Source: Acidobacteriota bacterium (GTDB lineage Bacteria; Acidobacteriota; UBA6911). Taken from it: a DNA stretch of 64,000 bases. Below are positions 1-8,718 of the stretch, in pieces; position 1 is the first letter of the stretch; each line of letters opens with the position of its first letter. A program made the position numbers and the translations under genes. Under the pieces are notes generated by a model. The model saw nothing but the letters and a program-made list of their open reading frames with translations. It made no database searches and was not told the origin of the DNA. The stretch spans positions 1 through 64,000 of the forward strand of contig JAFGIY010000200.1 in NCBI GenBank assembly GCA_016929335.1. The letters run 5' to 3'.

Positions 1-1
1 A

Positions 2-91
2 CAGTACGTCGAGGAAGCCGACCGAGCGCAACGCGGCAGACATGCCCGGATCCGCCGCCGCAGCAGAAGCTTCATGAATAAAGCGGGTTAA
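2..91 (+). CDS. possible 3' end of an upstream gene (partial)
   Basis: The frame beginning at base 2 is open from the window edge to a TAA at 89-91 and would give an arginine-rich tail ending FMNKAG. Another frame is open to 77, so the choice is not secure. Nothing in the short peptide identifies a family. It lies 24 bases before htpX on the same strand. Confidence 0.25.
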   Translation, partial: QYVEEADRAQRGRHARIRRRSRSFMNKAG

Positions 92-115
92 GATCGAAAT
101 TAATTGGAAATAATT

Positions 116-949
116 ATGGCAAACAATCTTAAAACCGTTTTGCTACTTGGTCTGTTGACGGGCCTTATCCTTTTTATTGGCAGTTTCTGGGGACAGCAGG
201 GGCTGACGATTGCGTTGGTCCTGTCGATCGTTATGAATTTTGCGAGCTATTTTTTCTCCGACAAGATTGCCCTGAGAATGTACCATGCGAAGCCCGTCAC
301 GCGAGAGCAGGCTCCGCAGATATATCGAATCGTTGAATATCTTTGTTCCAGGACCAACATTCCAATGCCGAAGATTTATATCATTCCGGATGAATCTCCA
401 AATGCATTTGCCACCGGCAGGAATCCCCATCATGCATCGATTGCCGTAACGCAGGGAGCCCTGCGCATATTGAATGAAGACGAGCTTACGGGCGTCCTGG
501 CACATGAAATTTCGCACATTAAAAACCGGGACATTCTAATAAGCGGCGTAGCTGCCACTCTGGCCGGCGTCATCATGTTTGCAGCCCGGTCTGCTGTTTT
601 CTTCGGCGGTGGACGGGATCGGGAAGATCATGGAGGAGGCGCGCTCGGAGGACTCATTGCCATCATCGTCGCGCCGATTGCCGCAATGCTCATCCAGATG
701 TGGATTTCACGCACGCGAGAATACCAGGCTGATGCAAGTGCGTCCGAAGCAATCGGCAGTCCGAACGGCCTGGCTTCCGCACTCCAGAAACTGGAGAATT
801 ACTCAAAACGGATACCCATGGAAGCCTCTCCCAGCACGGCGCACATGTTCATCATGCATCCGTTTTCCGGCAGATCTCTCATGAGTCTTTTCAGCACTCA
901 TCCCTCGACCCAGAAGCGAATCGAAAGGCTGCTGGCCGGGAATAATTGA
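116..949 (+). CDS. htpX: HtpX-like membrane zinc metalloprotease (M48)
   Basis: Inner-membrane protease of the M48 family that degrades misfolded membrane proteins, acting beside FtsH. The 277-residue product has two N-terminal membrane segments (about 7-25 and 29-48), the zinc motif HEISH at 130-134 and the third metal ligand region EYQAD near residue 202, after another hydrophobic stretch. Length and order match the family. The frame can be extended to a TTG at 104, but the ATG at 116 has a GGA seven bases upstream and gives the usual HtpX start. It is followed 61 bases later by grpE, so two protein quality-control genes sit together. Identity is secure; the substrate range is not visible. 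Confidence 0.93.
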   Translation: MANNLKTVLLLGLLTGLILFIGSFWGQQGLTIALVLSIVMNFASYFFSDKIALRMYHAKPVTREQAPQIYRIVEYLCSRTNIPMPKIYIIPDESPNAFATGRNPHHASIAVTQGALRILNEDELTGVLAHEISHIKNRDILISGVAATLAGVIMFAARSAVFFGGGRDREDHGGGALGGLIAIIVAPIAAMLIQMWISRTREYQADASASEAIGSPNGLASALQKLENYSKRIPMEASPSTAHMFIMHPFSGRSLMSLFSTHPSTQKRIERLLAGNN

Positions 950-1010
950 TCCTATCCGGATCCTCTCGCAAAAAATATCCAATGCCCAATCATTCTTCAG
1001 GAAAGCTGAG

Positions 1011-1607
1011 ATGAAAGATCAGGAAAAGCAGAAAGAGGAAACCGACACACTGGATTTTCAAGTCATCGACAAAAGGCAATTTGTGAATCTTGATACAGTT
1101 GATAAAACGACGATCGGCGAAGAGAAGCCTCGCTATCCCACCTACGTGGAAGAATTGATGGCCCGAATGGCGGAGACGGAACGCAGGTTCCAGGAAAAGA
1201 AGCAGCAGATAGACGATGAAATCGGCCGCACCAAGAGCAGGCTGGAAAGCGATTTCGAGCGCAAACTGGAACTGGAGAAACAGAAAATCATTCTGCCGTT
1301 TCTGGAGGTTATGGATAACCTCCAGCGTGCCCTGGATTCAGCCGTACACTCAGGAACGATAGAGAACCTGCTGGAGGGAGTTCAGATGACGGCCAATCTG
1401 TTCCGCGCCAAGCTTCAGGCCATGGGCGTTGAAGCAATTCCTGCTATAAACCAGCCTTTCGATCCCAATCTGGAACAGGCTATCGGCACAGTTAAAGTCA
1501 CGGACGCGGAGCGCGATGGAATTGTGGTTGAAGAAGTCCAATCAGGATATTCAATGAACGGCCAGTTGCTGAGGCCGGCTCGGGTGCGTGTCGGCCGTTT
1601 CGAGTAA
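1011..1607 (+). CDS. grpE: GrpE, nucleotide exchange factor for DnaK
   Basis: Cytoplasmic co-chaperone that releases ADP from DnaK. The 198-residue protein has a charged N-terminus, a long coiled coil (about residues 45-95) that forms the GrpE dimer stalk, and a C-terminal beta domain with the family signature around NQPFDPNLEQAI and LLRPARVRV. An AGGAAAG ribosome site precedes the ATG. The dnaK and dnaJ genes that usually flank grpE are not in the window; its neighbours are htpX and an orphan nuoF, so the heat-shock genes appear scattered in this genome. Confidence 0.93.
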   Translation: MKDQEKQKEETDTLDFQVIDKRQFVNLDTVDKTTIGEEKPRYPTYVEELMARMAETERRFQEKKQQIDDEIGRTKSRLESDFERKLELEKQKIILPFLEVMDNLQRALDSAVHSGTIENLLEGVQMTANLFRAKLQAMGVEAIPAINQPFDPNLEQAIGTVKVTDAERDGIVVEEVQSGYSMNGQLLRPARVRVGRFE

Positions 1608-1723
1608 TTGTATGCAAGAATTCTGAATAGCTGCAGCAGACTGCCCGCTGCCTACTTGTATCTCCTTCCCTCATCCTGTGGTAGTATAGAGCCAACTTAT
1701 ACGCAAAGGATGCCAACATCCCA

Positions 1724-2989
1724 ATGTCGATCAAAATACTGACCCAAAATATGCATGTCCCCAACCTTCCGCAAATCGGCGTTTATGAATCACTGGGAGG
1801 TTACAGTGGACTTAAAAAAGCCCTTCGTGAGCTTAAGCCTGCGGAGATCATCGAGATTGTCAAAAAATCCGGCCTGCGGGGCCGGGGCGGAGCCGGCTTT
1901 CCAACCGGATTGAAGTGGGGATTTGTGCCAAAGGATAGCGGGAAACCGGTTTATCTTTGCGTCAACGCCGATGAAAGCGAGCCGGGAACGTTTAAGGACC
2001 GCTTGATAATTGAAAAGGATCCTCACCAGTTGATCGAAGGGACCATCCTTGCCGCCTACGCGATCGGATGCCATCAGGCGTTCATCTATATTCGCGGGGA
2101 GTTCTGCTATGGAGCCGAAGTCTTGAACCGGGCGGCCCGTGAAGCCTATGAAAAAGGGTACCTGGGGAAGAATATTCTGGGTTCGGGTTTCGACCTGGAC
2201 GTGATTGTACATCGCGGCGCGGGCGCTTACATCTGCGGAGAAGAGACCGGACTGCTGGAATCGATTGAAGGGAAGCGCGGGCATCCTCGGCTGAAGCCTC
2301 CGTTCCCGGCCGTCGTCGGCCTCTATGATTCTCCGACGATCATAAACAACGTGGAGACTCTTTCGAACGTACCTCATATCATCAATAACGGAGCCGAGTG
2401 GTATGCCGCGATCGGCGTGGAGCGAAATTCAGGCACTCGTCTCTTCGGTGTAAGCGGGCATGTGCAGAAGCGCGGGGTCTTTGAGTTTCCGATGGGCATT
2501 TCGCTGCGGGAACTGATATTCGATCATTGCGGAGGAATGAGAAACGGCCGCAAACTCAAAGCGGTGGTCCCCGGAGGGTCTTCCGTCCCTGTTTTGACGG
2601 CAGATCAGATCGATGTTTCACTGGACTTCGACTCCATAGCCAAAGCCGAAAGCATGCTGGGATCCGCAGGCGTTATCGTAATGGACGAATCGACCTGCAT
2701 GGTAAAGGCCGCCTTGAGAATATCCAAGTTCTATGCAGAAGAATCGTGCGGCCAATGCACTCAATGCCGAGAAGGCACGGAATGGATTTATCGCATTCTG
2801 TCCAGGATTGAAAATGGCAGCGGCAGAAGCGGAGAATTGGAGCTCCTGCTCGACATTTGCTCCAATATGAAGGCTCTGACGATCTGCCCTCTTTCCGATG
2901 CGGCCGCCATGCCGATAGAAAGTTATATTAAAAAATTCTACGACGAGTTTGCAGCGCATATCGAAGAGGGACGCTGCGTAGTGGCATAA
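1724..2989 (+). CDS. nuoF: NuoF-type NADH dehydrogenase flavoprotein (orphan copy)
   Basis: NADH-oxidising FMN subunit of the complex I / diaphorase family. Visible motifs are the FMN/NADH glycine-rich segment GRGGAGFPTG (about 50-60), the NADESEPGTF loop, the second binding segment GAGAYICGEETGLLESIEG, and the N3 [4Fe-4S] ligands CGQCTQC plus the later TICP cysteine. At 421 residues it is the short form: it lacks the N-terminal thioredoxin-like [2Fe-2S] domain and the C-terminal ferredoxins present in the second copy at 54,170. No nuoE or nuoG is adjacent, so its partner must lie elsewhere. The ribosome site is weak (AAAGGA about 13 bases before the ATG), and an ATG at 1751 is an alternative. 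Confidence 0.88.
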   Translation: MSIKILTQNMHVPNLPQIGVYESLGGYSGLKKALRELKPAEIIEIVKKSGLRGRGGAGFPTGLKWGFVPKDSGKPVYLCVNADESEPGTFKDRLIIEKDPHQLIEGTILAAYAIGCHQAFIYIRGEFCYGAEVLNRAAREAYEKGYLGKNILGSGFDLDVIVHRGAGAYICGEETGLLESIEGKRGHPRLKPPFPAVVGLYDSPTIINNVETLSNVPHIINNGAEWYAAIGVERNSGTRLFGVSGHVQKRGVFEFPMGISLRELIFDHCGGMRNGRKLKAVVPGGSSVPVLTADQIDVSLDFDSIAKAESMLGSAGVIVMDESTCMVKAALRISKFYAEESCGQCTQCREGTEWIYRILSRIENGSGRSGELELLLDICSNMKALTICPLSDAAAMPIESYIKKFYDEFAAHIEEGRCVVA

Positions 2990-3008
2990 TCGGCAGAGGA
3001 GTAGCAAA

Positions 3009-3812
3009 ATGATTCGAGAAGCCGCGGTTGCGGGTCAGTTCTACCCGGCGGATGCGGAGGAGCTTCGCGCAACGATCGTATCTTTTATTCGCTCGCCGGA
3101 GTCATTGCTGGATGCAAAAGCCGTCATCGTCCCCCATGCCGGATACATTTATTCCGGTTCGGTCGCAGGGGAGGTTCTCTCTTCGGTGCGCCTGCCTCCC
3201 CGAATAATCCTTTTAGGACCGAATCATACCGGCAAGGGCGCAAGGCTGGCGCTCGCGCCGGCAGGTAAATGGGATATGCCACTGGGGATTGCCCCGATTG
3301 ATGCAGAGATGAACCGGGCGTTGATGGCAGAATGTCCGGAGTTGAAGGAAGATGCCGCTGCGCATCGATTCGAACATTCTTTGGAAGTGCAGATCCCCTT
3401 CCTTCAGGTACTGAATAAGGATTTCCGATTTTGCGCTCTTTGTATCAGGGCAATCGATTTTCCCGTCCTTGAGGCGCTCGGACATGCAATAGCCCGCGTT
3501 ATCCGTTCACTTGGAGAATCCGTTCTCCTCATCGCAAGTTCCGACATGACTCATTATGAAACAGGAGAAGTAGCTGCAAAACAGGACCAGTTCGCCATCG
3601 AGAAGATCCTGGCCCTGGATCCTTCCGGACTCTACCAGGTTATACTGGCCAAGAATATCAGCATGTGCGGGTTCGCTCCGGCAGCGGCTGTTCTTACCGC
3701 CTGCCGCGATCTCGGCGCTTCCGCAGCACGTTTGATCCGCTACACGAACTCCGGAGAAGCCAGCGGAGATTACGGCCGCGTGGTTGCCTACGCCGGAATC
3801 GCCATCGCCTAA
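3009..3812 (+). CDS. MEMO1-family protein (AmmeMemoRadiSam system protein B)
   Basis: A 267-residue member of the MEMO family, related in fold to class III non-haem iron dioxygenases. Family marks are the N-terminal REAAVAGQFYPADA, VPHAGYIYSG near residue 40, the GPNH motif and the SSDMTHYE motif near 180, which together place the conserved histidines. In many prokaryotes it sits with AMMECR1 and a radical SAM gene (the so-called AmmeMemoRadiSam set); neither partner is here. It starts 19 bases after nuoF and is probably co-transcribed. Its stop codon runs straight into a heptamer repeat array. The biochemical role in bacteria is not established. Confidence 0.88.
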   Translation: MIREAAVAGQFYPADAEELRATIVSFIRSPESLLDAKAVIVPHAGYIYSGSVAGEVLSSVRLPPRIILLGPNHTGKGARLALAPAGKWDMPLGIAPIDAEMNRALMAECPELKEDAAAHRFEHSLEVQIPFLQVLNKDFRFCALCIRAIDFPVLEALGHAIARVIRSLGESVLLIASSDMTHYETGEVAAKQDQFAIEKILALDPSGLYQVILAKNISMCGFAPAAAVLTACRDLGASAARLIRYTNSGEASGDYGRVVAYAGIAIA

Positions 3813-4188
3813 TGACGAATTACGAATGACGAATGACGAATGACGAATTGCAGCCTGCATCCCGATATCGGCTAATAACCGCAAACAACGACATATATTT
3901 TCATTCGCAATTCGCAATTCAGTATTGAAGAGCCGCAATGCTGATTATGGATATTTCGAATTTCAGCCGCGTATATGCGAGTTTCTCCGCGTGACAAAAA
4001 ATGCTTTAACCATGCATTCGCGGCAGCTGAGAGATTGAAAAAATTCCAGGAAGCCCAAAGGCTCCGAGAGCTTGCGGAAAAACTTTAGAAGGAATTATGG
4101 CTGGAAACCTTCGCCGTTGATAGCAGCTATCTGCAAATAATGGCCCAGAGGTTTCAATTCGCAATCCGTCATTCGTAATTCGCAATTT
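3811..4188. repeat. inverted heptamer arrays flanking a 300-bp spacer (MEMO gene / ruvC junction)
   Basis: The left arm has five tandem 7-mers of type AATGACG/AATTACG (3811-3845), whose first bases are part of the stop codon of the upstream gene. A second array, ATTCGCA twice plus ATTCAGT, lies at 3903-3923. The right arm (4155-4182) has CAATTCG, CAATCCG, TCATTCG and TAATTCG, which are the left units read in reverse. The right arm encodes the last residues of RuvC (…IANYE) and its TGA. The spacer holds only a short open stretch ending at a TAG near 4087, with a helical charged tail (…RLRELAEKL), but no credible start; it may be a decayed gene. Confidence 0.8.
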
Positions 4189-4657
4189 TCTTCATTCGGT
4201 GGGCGTGGCAAATCGCAATGGCGAGTGCGTCGGCGGCATCATCCGGGGAAGGAATTTCCGGCAGGTTCAGGATCAGGCGGACCATCGTTTGCACCTGCGT
4301 TTTCTCGGCTCGTCCGTAACCTACGACGGCGCTCTTTATCTCCAGTGGGGAATATTCGTACACATCCATGTTTCGCCGTGCGGCCACCAGCAGCGCAATT
4401 CCTCTCGCGTGTCCCAGTCGCAGGGCCGACTGCACGTTGGTTGCATGAAATACTTCCTCAATCGCCATTACGTCTGCCTTCTCGCGCGAAAGGATATCGT
4501 TCAGATCTGTGTAGATCTTCAGAAGGCGTTCATGAAAAGGCTTTTTGGGATTTGTTTTTATGGCGCCGTACAGGATCGACCGGTGTCGGGAACCGTCGGT
4601 GTCTATAATTCCGTAACCGGTTGATCCGCTGCCGGGATCAATGCCCAGTATCCTCAT
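4169..4657 (-). CDS. ruvC: RuvC, Holliday junction resolvase
   Basis: Endonuclease that cuts Holliday junctions with RuvAB at the end of recombination. The 162-residue product has the N-terminal acidic motif GIDPGSGSTGYG, the second catalytic Glu in MAIEEVF and the C-terminal acidic helix DDAADALAIA, as in the RNase H-like fold. The ATG at 4657 is preferred; in-frame GTG (4660) and TTG (4663) lie just upstream. It follows yebC by 12 bases, the common yebC-ruvC operon order. The final residues (NYE) and stop are encoded inside a heptamer repeat, so the natural C-terminus seems to have been replaced or extended by the repeat. Confidence 0.93.
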   Translation of the reverse strand: MRILGIDPGSGSTGYGIIDTDGSRHRSILYGAIKTNPKKPFHERLLKIYTDLNDILSREKADVMAIEEVFHATNVQSALRLGHARGIALLVAARRNMDVYEYSPLEIKSAVVGYGRAEKTQVQTMVRLILNLPEIPSPDDAADALAIAICHAHRMKKIANYE

Positions 4658-4669
4658 CACCAACGTGCC

Positions 4670-5419
4670 CTAGGAGGCTTCTGCATCCAGTTCCGATTCA
4701 TCGATGTCGAAATTTGCCCATACATTCTGGATGTCTTCATGATCTTCAAGAGCTTCCATGAGCTTCAGCATGGTCTGGGCATTCTTGCCTTCCAGCTTGA
4801 CATAATTCTGCGGCATCATGGAAATTTCGGCGGCAGTTGTGGGCATCTTTGCCGATTCCAGCGCTTCTCGCACGGCATCGAAGTTCTCAGGCGCAGTTAG
4901 GATTTCAAAATTGCTTCCATCCTCGCGCATATCGTCGGCTCCCGCACCCAGAGCCAGTTCCATCAGCTTATCTTCATCTGCCGATGTCTTTTCTATAACA
5001 AAGTAGCCCTTTCTATCGAACATCCAGCCAACGCAGCCTGTTTCACCCAGGTTCCCGCCATTCTTGGACAGGATATGTCTCAGCTCCGCAACAGTCCGGT
5101 TTTTATTGTCTGTCAGGACATGCATAAAAATGGCAACTCCTCCCGGTCCATATCCTTCATAATTGACGTCTTCATAGGAAACACCGGGAAGCTCTCCTGT
5201 GCCGCGCATGATTGCTCGTTTGATGTTTTCGGCAGGCATGTTGCTTGCCTTCGCAGTTGCGACGGCGAGACGGAGTCTGGGATTCGCATCAGGATCACCG
5301 CCACCCATTCGCGCCGCCGCGGTCATTTCTTTGATTAGACGTGTGAATATCCGACCGCGTTTCGAATCCGCCGCAGCCTTCTTATGCTTGATAGAATGCC
5401 ACTTTGAGTGACCTGACAT
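4670..5419 (-). CDS. yebC: YebC/PmpR-family protein
   Basis: A 249-residue member of the YebC family, described in different bacteria as a transcriptional regulator or a translation factor that relieves stalling. The N-terminus [18 protein letters not shown] is diagnostic, followed by the conserved [17 protein letters not shown] helix and the [10 protein letters not shown] segment. A strong AAAGGAG site lies seven bases before the ATG. It is first in a two-gene operon with ruvC and diverges from pyrE across about 150 bases. Confidence 0.93.
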   Translation of the reverse strand: MSGHSKWHSIKHKKAAADSKRGRIFTRLIKEMTAAARMGGGDPDANPRLRLAVATAKASNMPAENIKRAIMRGTGELPGVSYEDVNYEGYGPGGVAIFMHVLTDNKNRTVAELRHILSKNGGNLGETGCVGWMFDRKGYFVIEKTSADEDKLMELALGAGADDMREDGSNFEILTAPENFDAVREALESAKMPTTAAEISMMPQNYVKLEGKNAQTMLKLMEALEDHEDIQNVWANFDIDESELDAEAS

Positions 5420-5572
5420 AAAATGACTCCTTTAAAGAGAGGAGCAATCATTTTATCATAGTTCGTCTTATCGAAAAGAATCTTGTGACTGGATGGTTCG
5501 GGAAAAATCGGCAATTGGCCTTTGAACGGCGTGTCCGGCATCGGGCGTTTGAAATTTTGCATGGGGATTGAT

Positions 5573-6145
5573 ATGACTCAGGATGAAGTGCTGAACATAT
5601 TCAGGCAATCAGGGGCTCTGCTGGAAGGCCATTTCCGGCTTACGTCCGGCTTGCACAGTGATCGCTATCTGCAGTGTGCTCTGGTACTGCAGCATCCATT
5701 GCAGGCAGGCGCATTGGGAGCTGCTTTGGCAGCCCGCATGTGCGCCCTCATCGGGAAACCTGATTTTGTGATCGCTCCCGCTCTGGGAGGAATCCTTGTA
5801 GCGCATGAGGTAGCTCGGGAAGTCGGAGTGCGGGGTTTGTTTGCAGAACGACAGGAGGGCGTTCTGCAATTGCGCCGCGGTTTCCGCATTGAGCCCGGAG
5901 AAAAAGCCTTCGTTGTGGAAGATGTGGTGACAACAGGGGGGTCTACGAAAGAAACAATGGATGTCGTCACCCGAGCGGGAGGGATTGTTCTGGCCGCCGG
6001 ATCCTTGATTGACCGAACCGGCGGAAGAGCCGATCTCGGAGTTCCTCGGGTAGCCCTTGCCGTTCTCGATATACCCGCGTTCCCTCCTGAAGAGTGTCCA
6101 TTATGCAGGACGGGAAGCCAGGCAATCAAACCGGGGAGTCGATGA
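5573..6145 (+). CDS. pyrE: orotate phosphoribosyltransferase
   Basis: Pyrimidine biosynthesis enzyme that joins orotate to PRPP to give OMP. The PRPP-binding signature VVEDVVTTGGST is present in the C-terminal half, and the N-terminal segment LTSGLHSDRYLQ matches the family. The ATG at 5573 has a GGGGA site six bases upstream and gives a normal 190-residue enzyme; an ATG at 5561 and a TTG at 5522 are in frame but poorly supported. The stop overlaps the truA start as ATGA, so the two are translationally coupled. Confidence 0.92.
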   Translation: MTQDEVLNIFRQSGALLEGHFRLTSGLHSDRYLQCALVLQHPLQAGALGAALAARMCALIGKPDFVIAPALGGILVAHEVAREVGVRGLFAERQEGVLQLRRGFRIEPGEKAFVVEDVVTTGGSTKETMDVVTRAGGIVLAAGSLIDRTGGRADLGVPRVALAVLDIPAFPPEECPLCRTGSQAIKPGSR

Positions 6146-6885
6146 AAAATAAGCGGAATATCCGGCTGATTCTGGCCTTTGATGGGACGGAGTACCACGG
6201 CTGGCAAATCCAAAATGATTCCAAGACTTTGCAGGGCTTGCTTTCTGAGGCCATCGCCAGGATTACCGGAGAAAAAGCCGGCATTACGGGAAGTGGAAGA
6301 ACCGATGCAGGGACTCATGCACGGGGTCTTGCCGCCAATTTCCACACAGGATCGCGGATCGCTCCCCGGCAGCTCGTGCGCGCTCTAAACAGCCTGCTGC
6401 CCCGCGATGTCAGGGTGTTGTCCGCGCGGCAGGTTCCTCATGCTTTTCACGCCAGACGGGACGCCGTATCCAAAGTCTACCGCTATCAGATGTATCTGGG
6501 CCCGATTCTGCCGCCTCATTTGATGAGAGAGTATTTCCACTATCCGATCCCCGTCGACATTCCCAAAATGGAAACGGCCGCGCGCTTATTCATAGGAGAG
6601 CATGACTTCACAAGCTATGCGAAGAAAAACGCAATATCTTCCAGCGCCACCCGGCGCATTTTCCGTTGCGAGTTAAAAAAGCTGGGACGCCGCCTGCTTC
6701 TCACTGTTGAAGGCAACGGTTTTTTGCATCATATGGTACGTAACATGGCAGGGACTTTGCTGGAGGTCGGAAGAGGAACCATAAGCTTGACCGACTTCCA
6801 GAACCTCTTCTCCAAGCGGGACCGTACTCAGGCTGGTTTTACCGCACCGGCCCATGGATTGGTCCTTCTAAAAGTAAAATACTGA
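6142..6885 (+). CDS. truA: tRNA pseudouridine synthase A
   Basis: Converts uridines 38-40 of the tRNA anticodon arm to pseudouridine. The 247-residue product has the family start ILAFDGTEYHGWQ, the catalytic Asp in GSGRTDAGTHA and the C-terminal HHMVRNMAGTL motif. The chosen ATG overlaps the pyrE stop (ATGA) and has a GGGGAG site; the frame is open further upstream but only inside pyrE. An extended -10 for the next gene follows its stop. Confidence 0.93.
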   Translation: MKNKRNIRLILAFDGTEYHGWQIQNDSKTLQGLLSEAIARITGEKAGITGSGRTDAGTHARGLAANFHTGSRIAPRQLVRALNSLLPRDVRVLSARQVPHAFHARRDAVSKVYRYQMYLGPILPPHLMREYFHYPIPVDIPKMETAARLFIGEHDFTSYAKKNAISSSATRRIFRCELKKLGRRLLLTVEGNGFLHHMVRNMAGTLLEVGRGTISLTDFQNLFSKRDRTQAGFTAPAHGLVLLKVKY

Positions 6886-6900
6886 GCACTGCAAAAATTC

Positions 6901-6909
6901 TGCTATCAT
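6901..6909 (+). promoter_or_regulatory. candidate extended -10 for uppS
   Basis: TGCTATCAT, a TGn-extended -10 element, lies 22 bases before the uppS ATG. No clear -35 is seen 17 bases upstream, which is common for extended -10 promoters. The evidence is one short match. Confidence 0.35.
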
Positions 6910-6930
6910 AACAACCGGGAGAAAGCCGGT

Positions 6931-7692
6931 ATGGAGCTAGAGGACTTCGCTAAACCCGGGAGTCAGGAAGCAGATCTTCTGAAGAGAATCGATAAAAAAC
7001 GTCTGCCCAAGCATATAGCCGTAATCATGGACGGGAACGGCCGATGGGCAGGATTGCGCAAACTCCCCAGAGTTGCCGGACATCGTGCAGGAATCGAATC
7101 CGTTCGCGACATCGTCGAGAGCTCGGCCAGGCTTGGCCTTGAAGCACTCACTCTCTACGCCTTTTCCGTCGAGAACTGGAAGAGACCGCGCAGTGAAGTC
7201 CGCACACTCATGAACCTGCTGAAAGAATATGTCCGTTTGGAATTGAGCAATGTTCATAAGAATAATATCAGATTTCAGGCGATCGGAAGAATTCAGGAGC
7301 TTGAAGAATCGGTCCGGACCGAATTGCAGCGCGCCATGAACACTACCAAAGATAATACCGGCATGCTTCTCAACGTCGCGCTCAATTACAGTGGCCGCGC
7401 GGAAATTGTCGATACCTTTAACCGGATGTTCCGGGAAGTCAAACAGAATGGACACAAGGCTCCCGTAAGCGAAGAGCTGATCTCGCAGTTTCTCTATACT
7501 TCAGGCATACCCGATCCCGATCTGCTGATCCGGACGAGCGGGGAGATGCGCATCAGCAATTTCCTTCTGTGGCAAATCGCCTATTCCGAGATTTATATAA
7601 CACCAACATTCTGGCCCGACTTCCGCCGCAAACACCTGCTGGAGGCCATCCTGGAGTACCAGCGGCGAGACCGGCGCTATGGTGGCATTTAG
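6931..7692 (+). CDS. uppS: undecaprenyl diphosphate synthase (cis-prenyltransferase)
   Basis: Condenses isopentenyl diphosphate onto farnesyl diphosphate in cis to make the C55 lipid carrier for peptidoglycan and other glycans. The signature HIAVIMDGNGRWA is present near residue 28, with ALTLYAFSVENW and the C-terminal RTSGEMRISNFLLWQ, as in the family; 253 residues is normal. It begins the uppS-cdsA-dxr-rseP series common to many bacteria, although the repeat-filled 180-base gap before cdsA suggests separate initiation or a recent insertion. The stop codon is the first part of a heptamer array. Confidence 0.94.
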   Translation: MELEDFAKPGSQEADLLKRIDKKRLPKHIAVIMDGNGRWAGLRKLPRVAGHRAGIESVRDIVESSARLGLEALTLYAFSVENWKRPRSEVRTLMNLLKEYVRLELSNVHKNNIRFQAIGRIQELEESVRTELQRAMNTTKDNTGMLLNVALNYSGRAEIVDTFNRMFREVKQNGHKAPVSEELISQFLYTSGIPDPDLLIRTSGEMRISNFLLWQIAYSEIYITPTFWPDFRRKHLLEAILEYQRRDRRYGGI

Positions 7693-7864
7693 TCTTTAGT
7701 CGGCAGTAAAATACAGCTCGATAACCGGCAGCTTCATCTCAATAAAATGGATGCATAGGAATATCCAATTCATTTTTTCATATGAACGAACCGAGCAAAG
7801 CTGAGTGACTCAGTGTATGTACTATCCGATGCAGGCTGACGACTGCCGACTGCCGACTGAAAAC
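7691..7864. repeat. inverted heptamer arrays between uppS and cdsA
   Basis: The left arm is AGTCTTT, AGTCGGC, AGTAAAA (7691-7711), starting inside the uppS stop codon. The right arm is GACGACT, GCCGACT, GCCGACT (7838-7858), the reverse complement type. The spacer of about 125 bases has no gene; it contains a small palindrome, CTGAGTGACTCAG, at 7801-7813. Confidence 0.75.
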
Positions 7865-7872
7865 GGTGACGA

Positions 7873-8670
7873 ATGGCACGAATAATCTCCGCGCTGATAC
7901 TCATTCCCCTGGCAATCCTGGTGGTGATATACGCCACTCCCATCTACTTTTTAATCGGGATCGGCCTCATCGGAACATTTTGCCTGTATGAGTATTTCGG
8001 GCTGATGCGCGCGATGGGAATTCATGTTCAGCCGCTGTTTGCCTGCTTGGCCTTCTGGGTACTGCTGGTTGCCTTTTACCAGGATCAATATCCGGCGGGT
8101 ATTCTGCTGGCCTTTGTAATGATCGCGGCTTTCCTTTCGGCAATCTGGCGACGACGTCCTGTCAAAGAACGAGCCTTTGCGTTGATCGCGGAATTGTTCG
8201 GGATTTTTTATTTCGTATTATTTCTCTACCCTGCGGTTCCAATACGCTATGACTTTGGCGACAAAACAGGAATGCAATGGACGATTCTGCTTCTGGCCGT
8301 AATCTGGGCGGGGGATACGGTTGCCCTTGTGGTTGGGAAATGGATAGGCAAGCATCCTTTTGCACCCATTTTAAGTCCGAAGAAAACGCAAGAGGGCGCA
8401 ATAGCAGGGCTTCTGGGAAGCATTGGAGTCGGTGCTGCGATTCAGCCTTTGTTCCTGGCGGAGTTGCCCTTATATCATGTGATCGCCATCTCTGCACTGC
8501 TTGGGATATTCGGGCAGCTTGGCGACCTCGCAGAATCAATGCTGAAGAGAGCTGCAGAGATTAAAGACAGCTCTCATATTATCCCGGGACACGGAGGCGT
8601 GCTCGACCGGATGGACAGCCTGCTTTTTGCCGTTCCCGTGCTGTATTTCTGCCTTCTCCAGCTTTATTAG
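7873..8670 (+). CDS. cdsA: phosphatidate cytidylyltransferase
   Basis: Integral membrane enzyme that makes CDP-diacylglycerol from phosphatidate and CTP, the precursor of all phospholipid headgroups. The 265-residue protein is strongly hydrophobic with about eight membrane segments, and carries the C-terminal signature GDLAESMLKRAAEIKDSS…PGHGGVLDRMDS, including the metal-binding aspartates. It lies 48 bases before dxr. Confidence 0.93.
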   Translation: MARIISALILIPLAILVVIYATPIYFLIGIGLIGTFCLYEYFGLMRAMGIHVQPLFACLAFWVLLVAFYQDQYPAGILLAFVMIAAFLSAIWRRRPVKERAFALIAELFGIFYFVLFLYPAVPIRYDFGDKTGMQWTILLLAVIWAGDTVALVVGKWIGKHPFAPILSPKKTQEGAIAGLLGSIGVGAAIQPLFLAELPLYHVIAISALLGIFGQLGDLAESMLKRAAEIKDSSHIIPGHGGVLDRMDSLLFAVPVLYFCLLQLY

Positions 8671-8688
8671 CGGCTTGCAGGGATTAGT

Positions 8689-8696
8689 GCTAAAAT
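8689..8696 (+). promoter_or_regulatory. candidate extended -10 for dxr
   Basis: GCTAAAAT preceded by GT (TGCTAAAAT, 8688-8696) lies 22 bases before the dxr ATG, in the same position and form as the element before uppS. No good -35 is visible, so this is only a suggestion. Confidence 0.3.
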
Positions 8697-8718
8697 ATCG
8701 ATTCCCAGGTTGGCTTGA

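Noticed and set aside
3811-3851. CRISPR-like array.
   Set aside because: Units are 7 bases with no spacers between them, and arrays are short and inverted in pairs.
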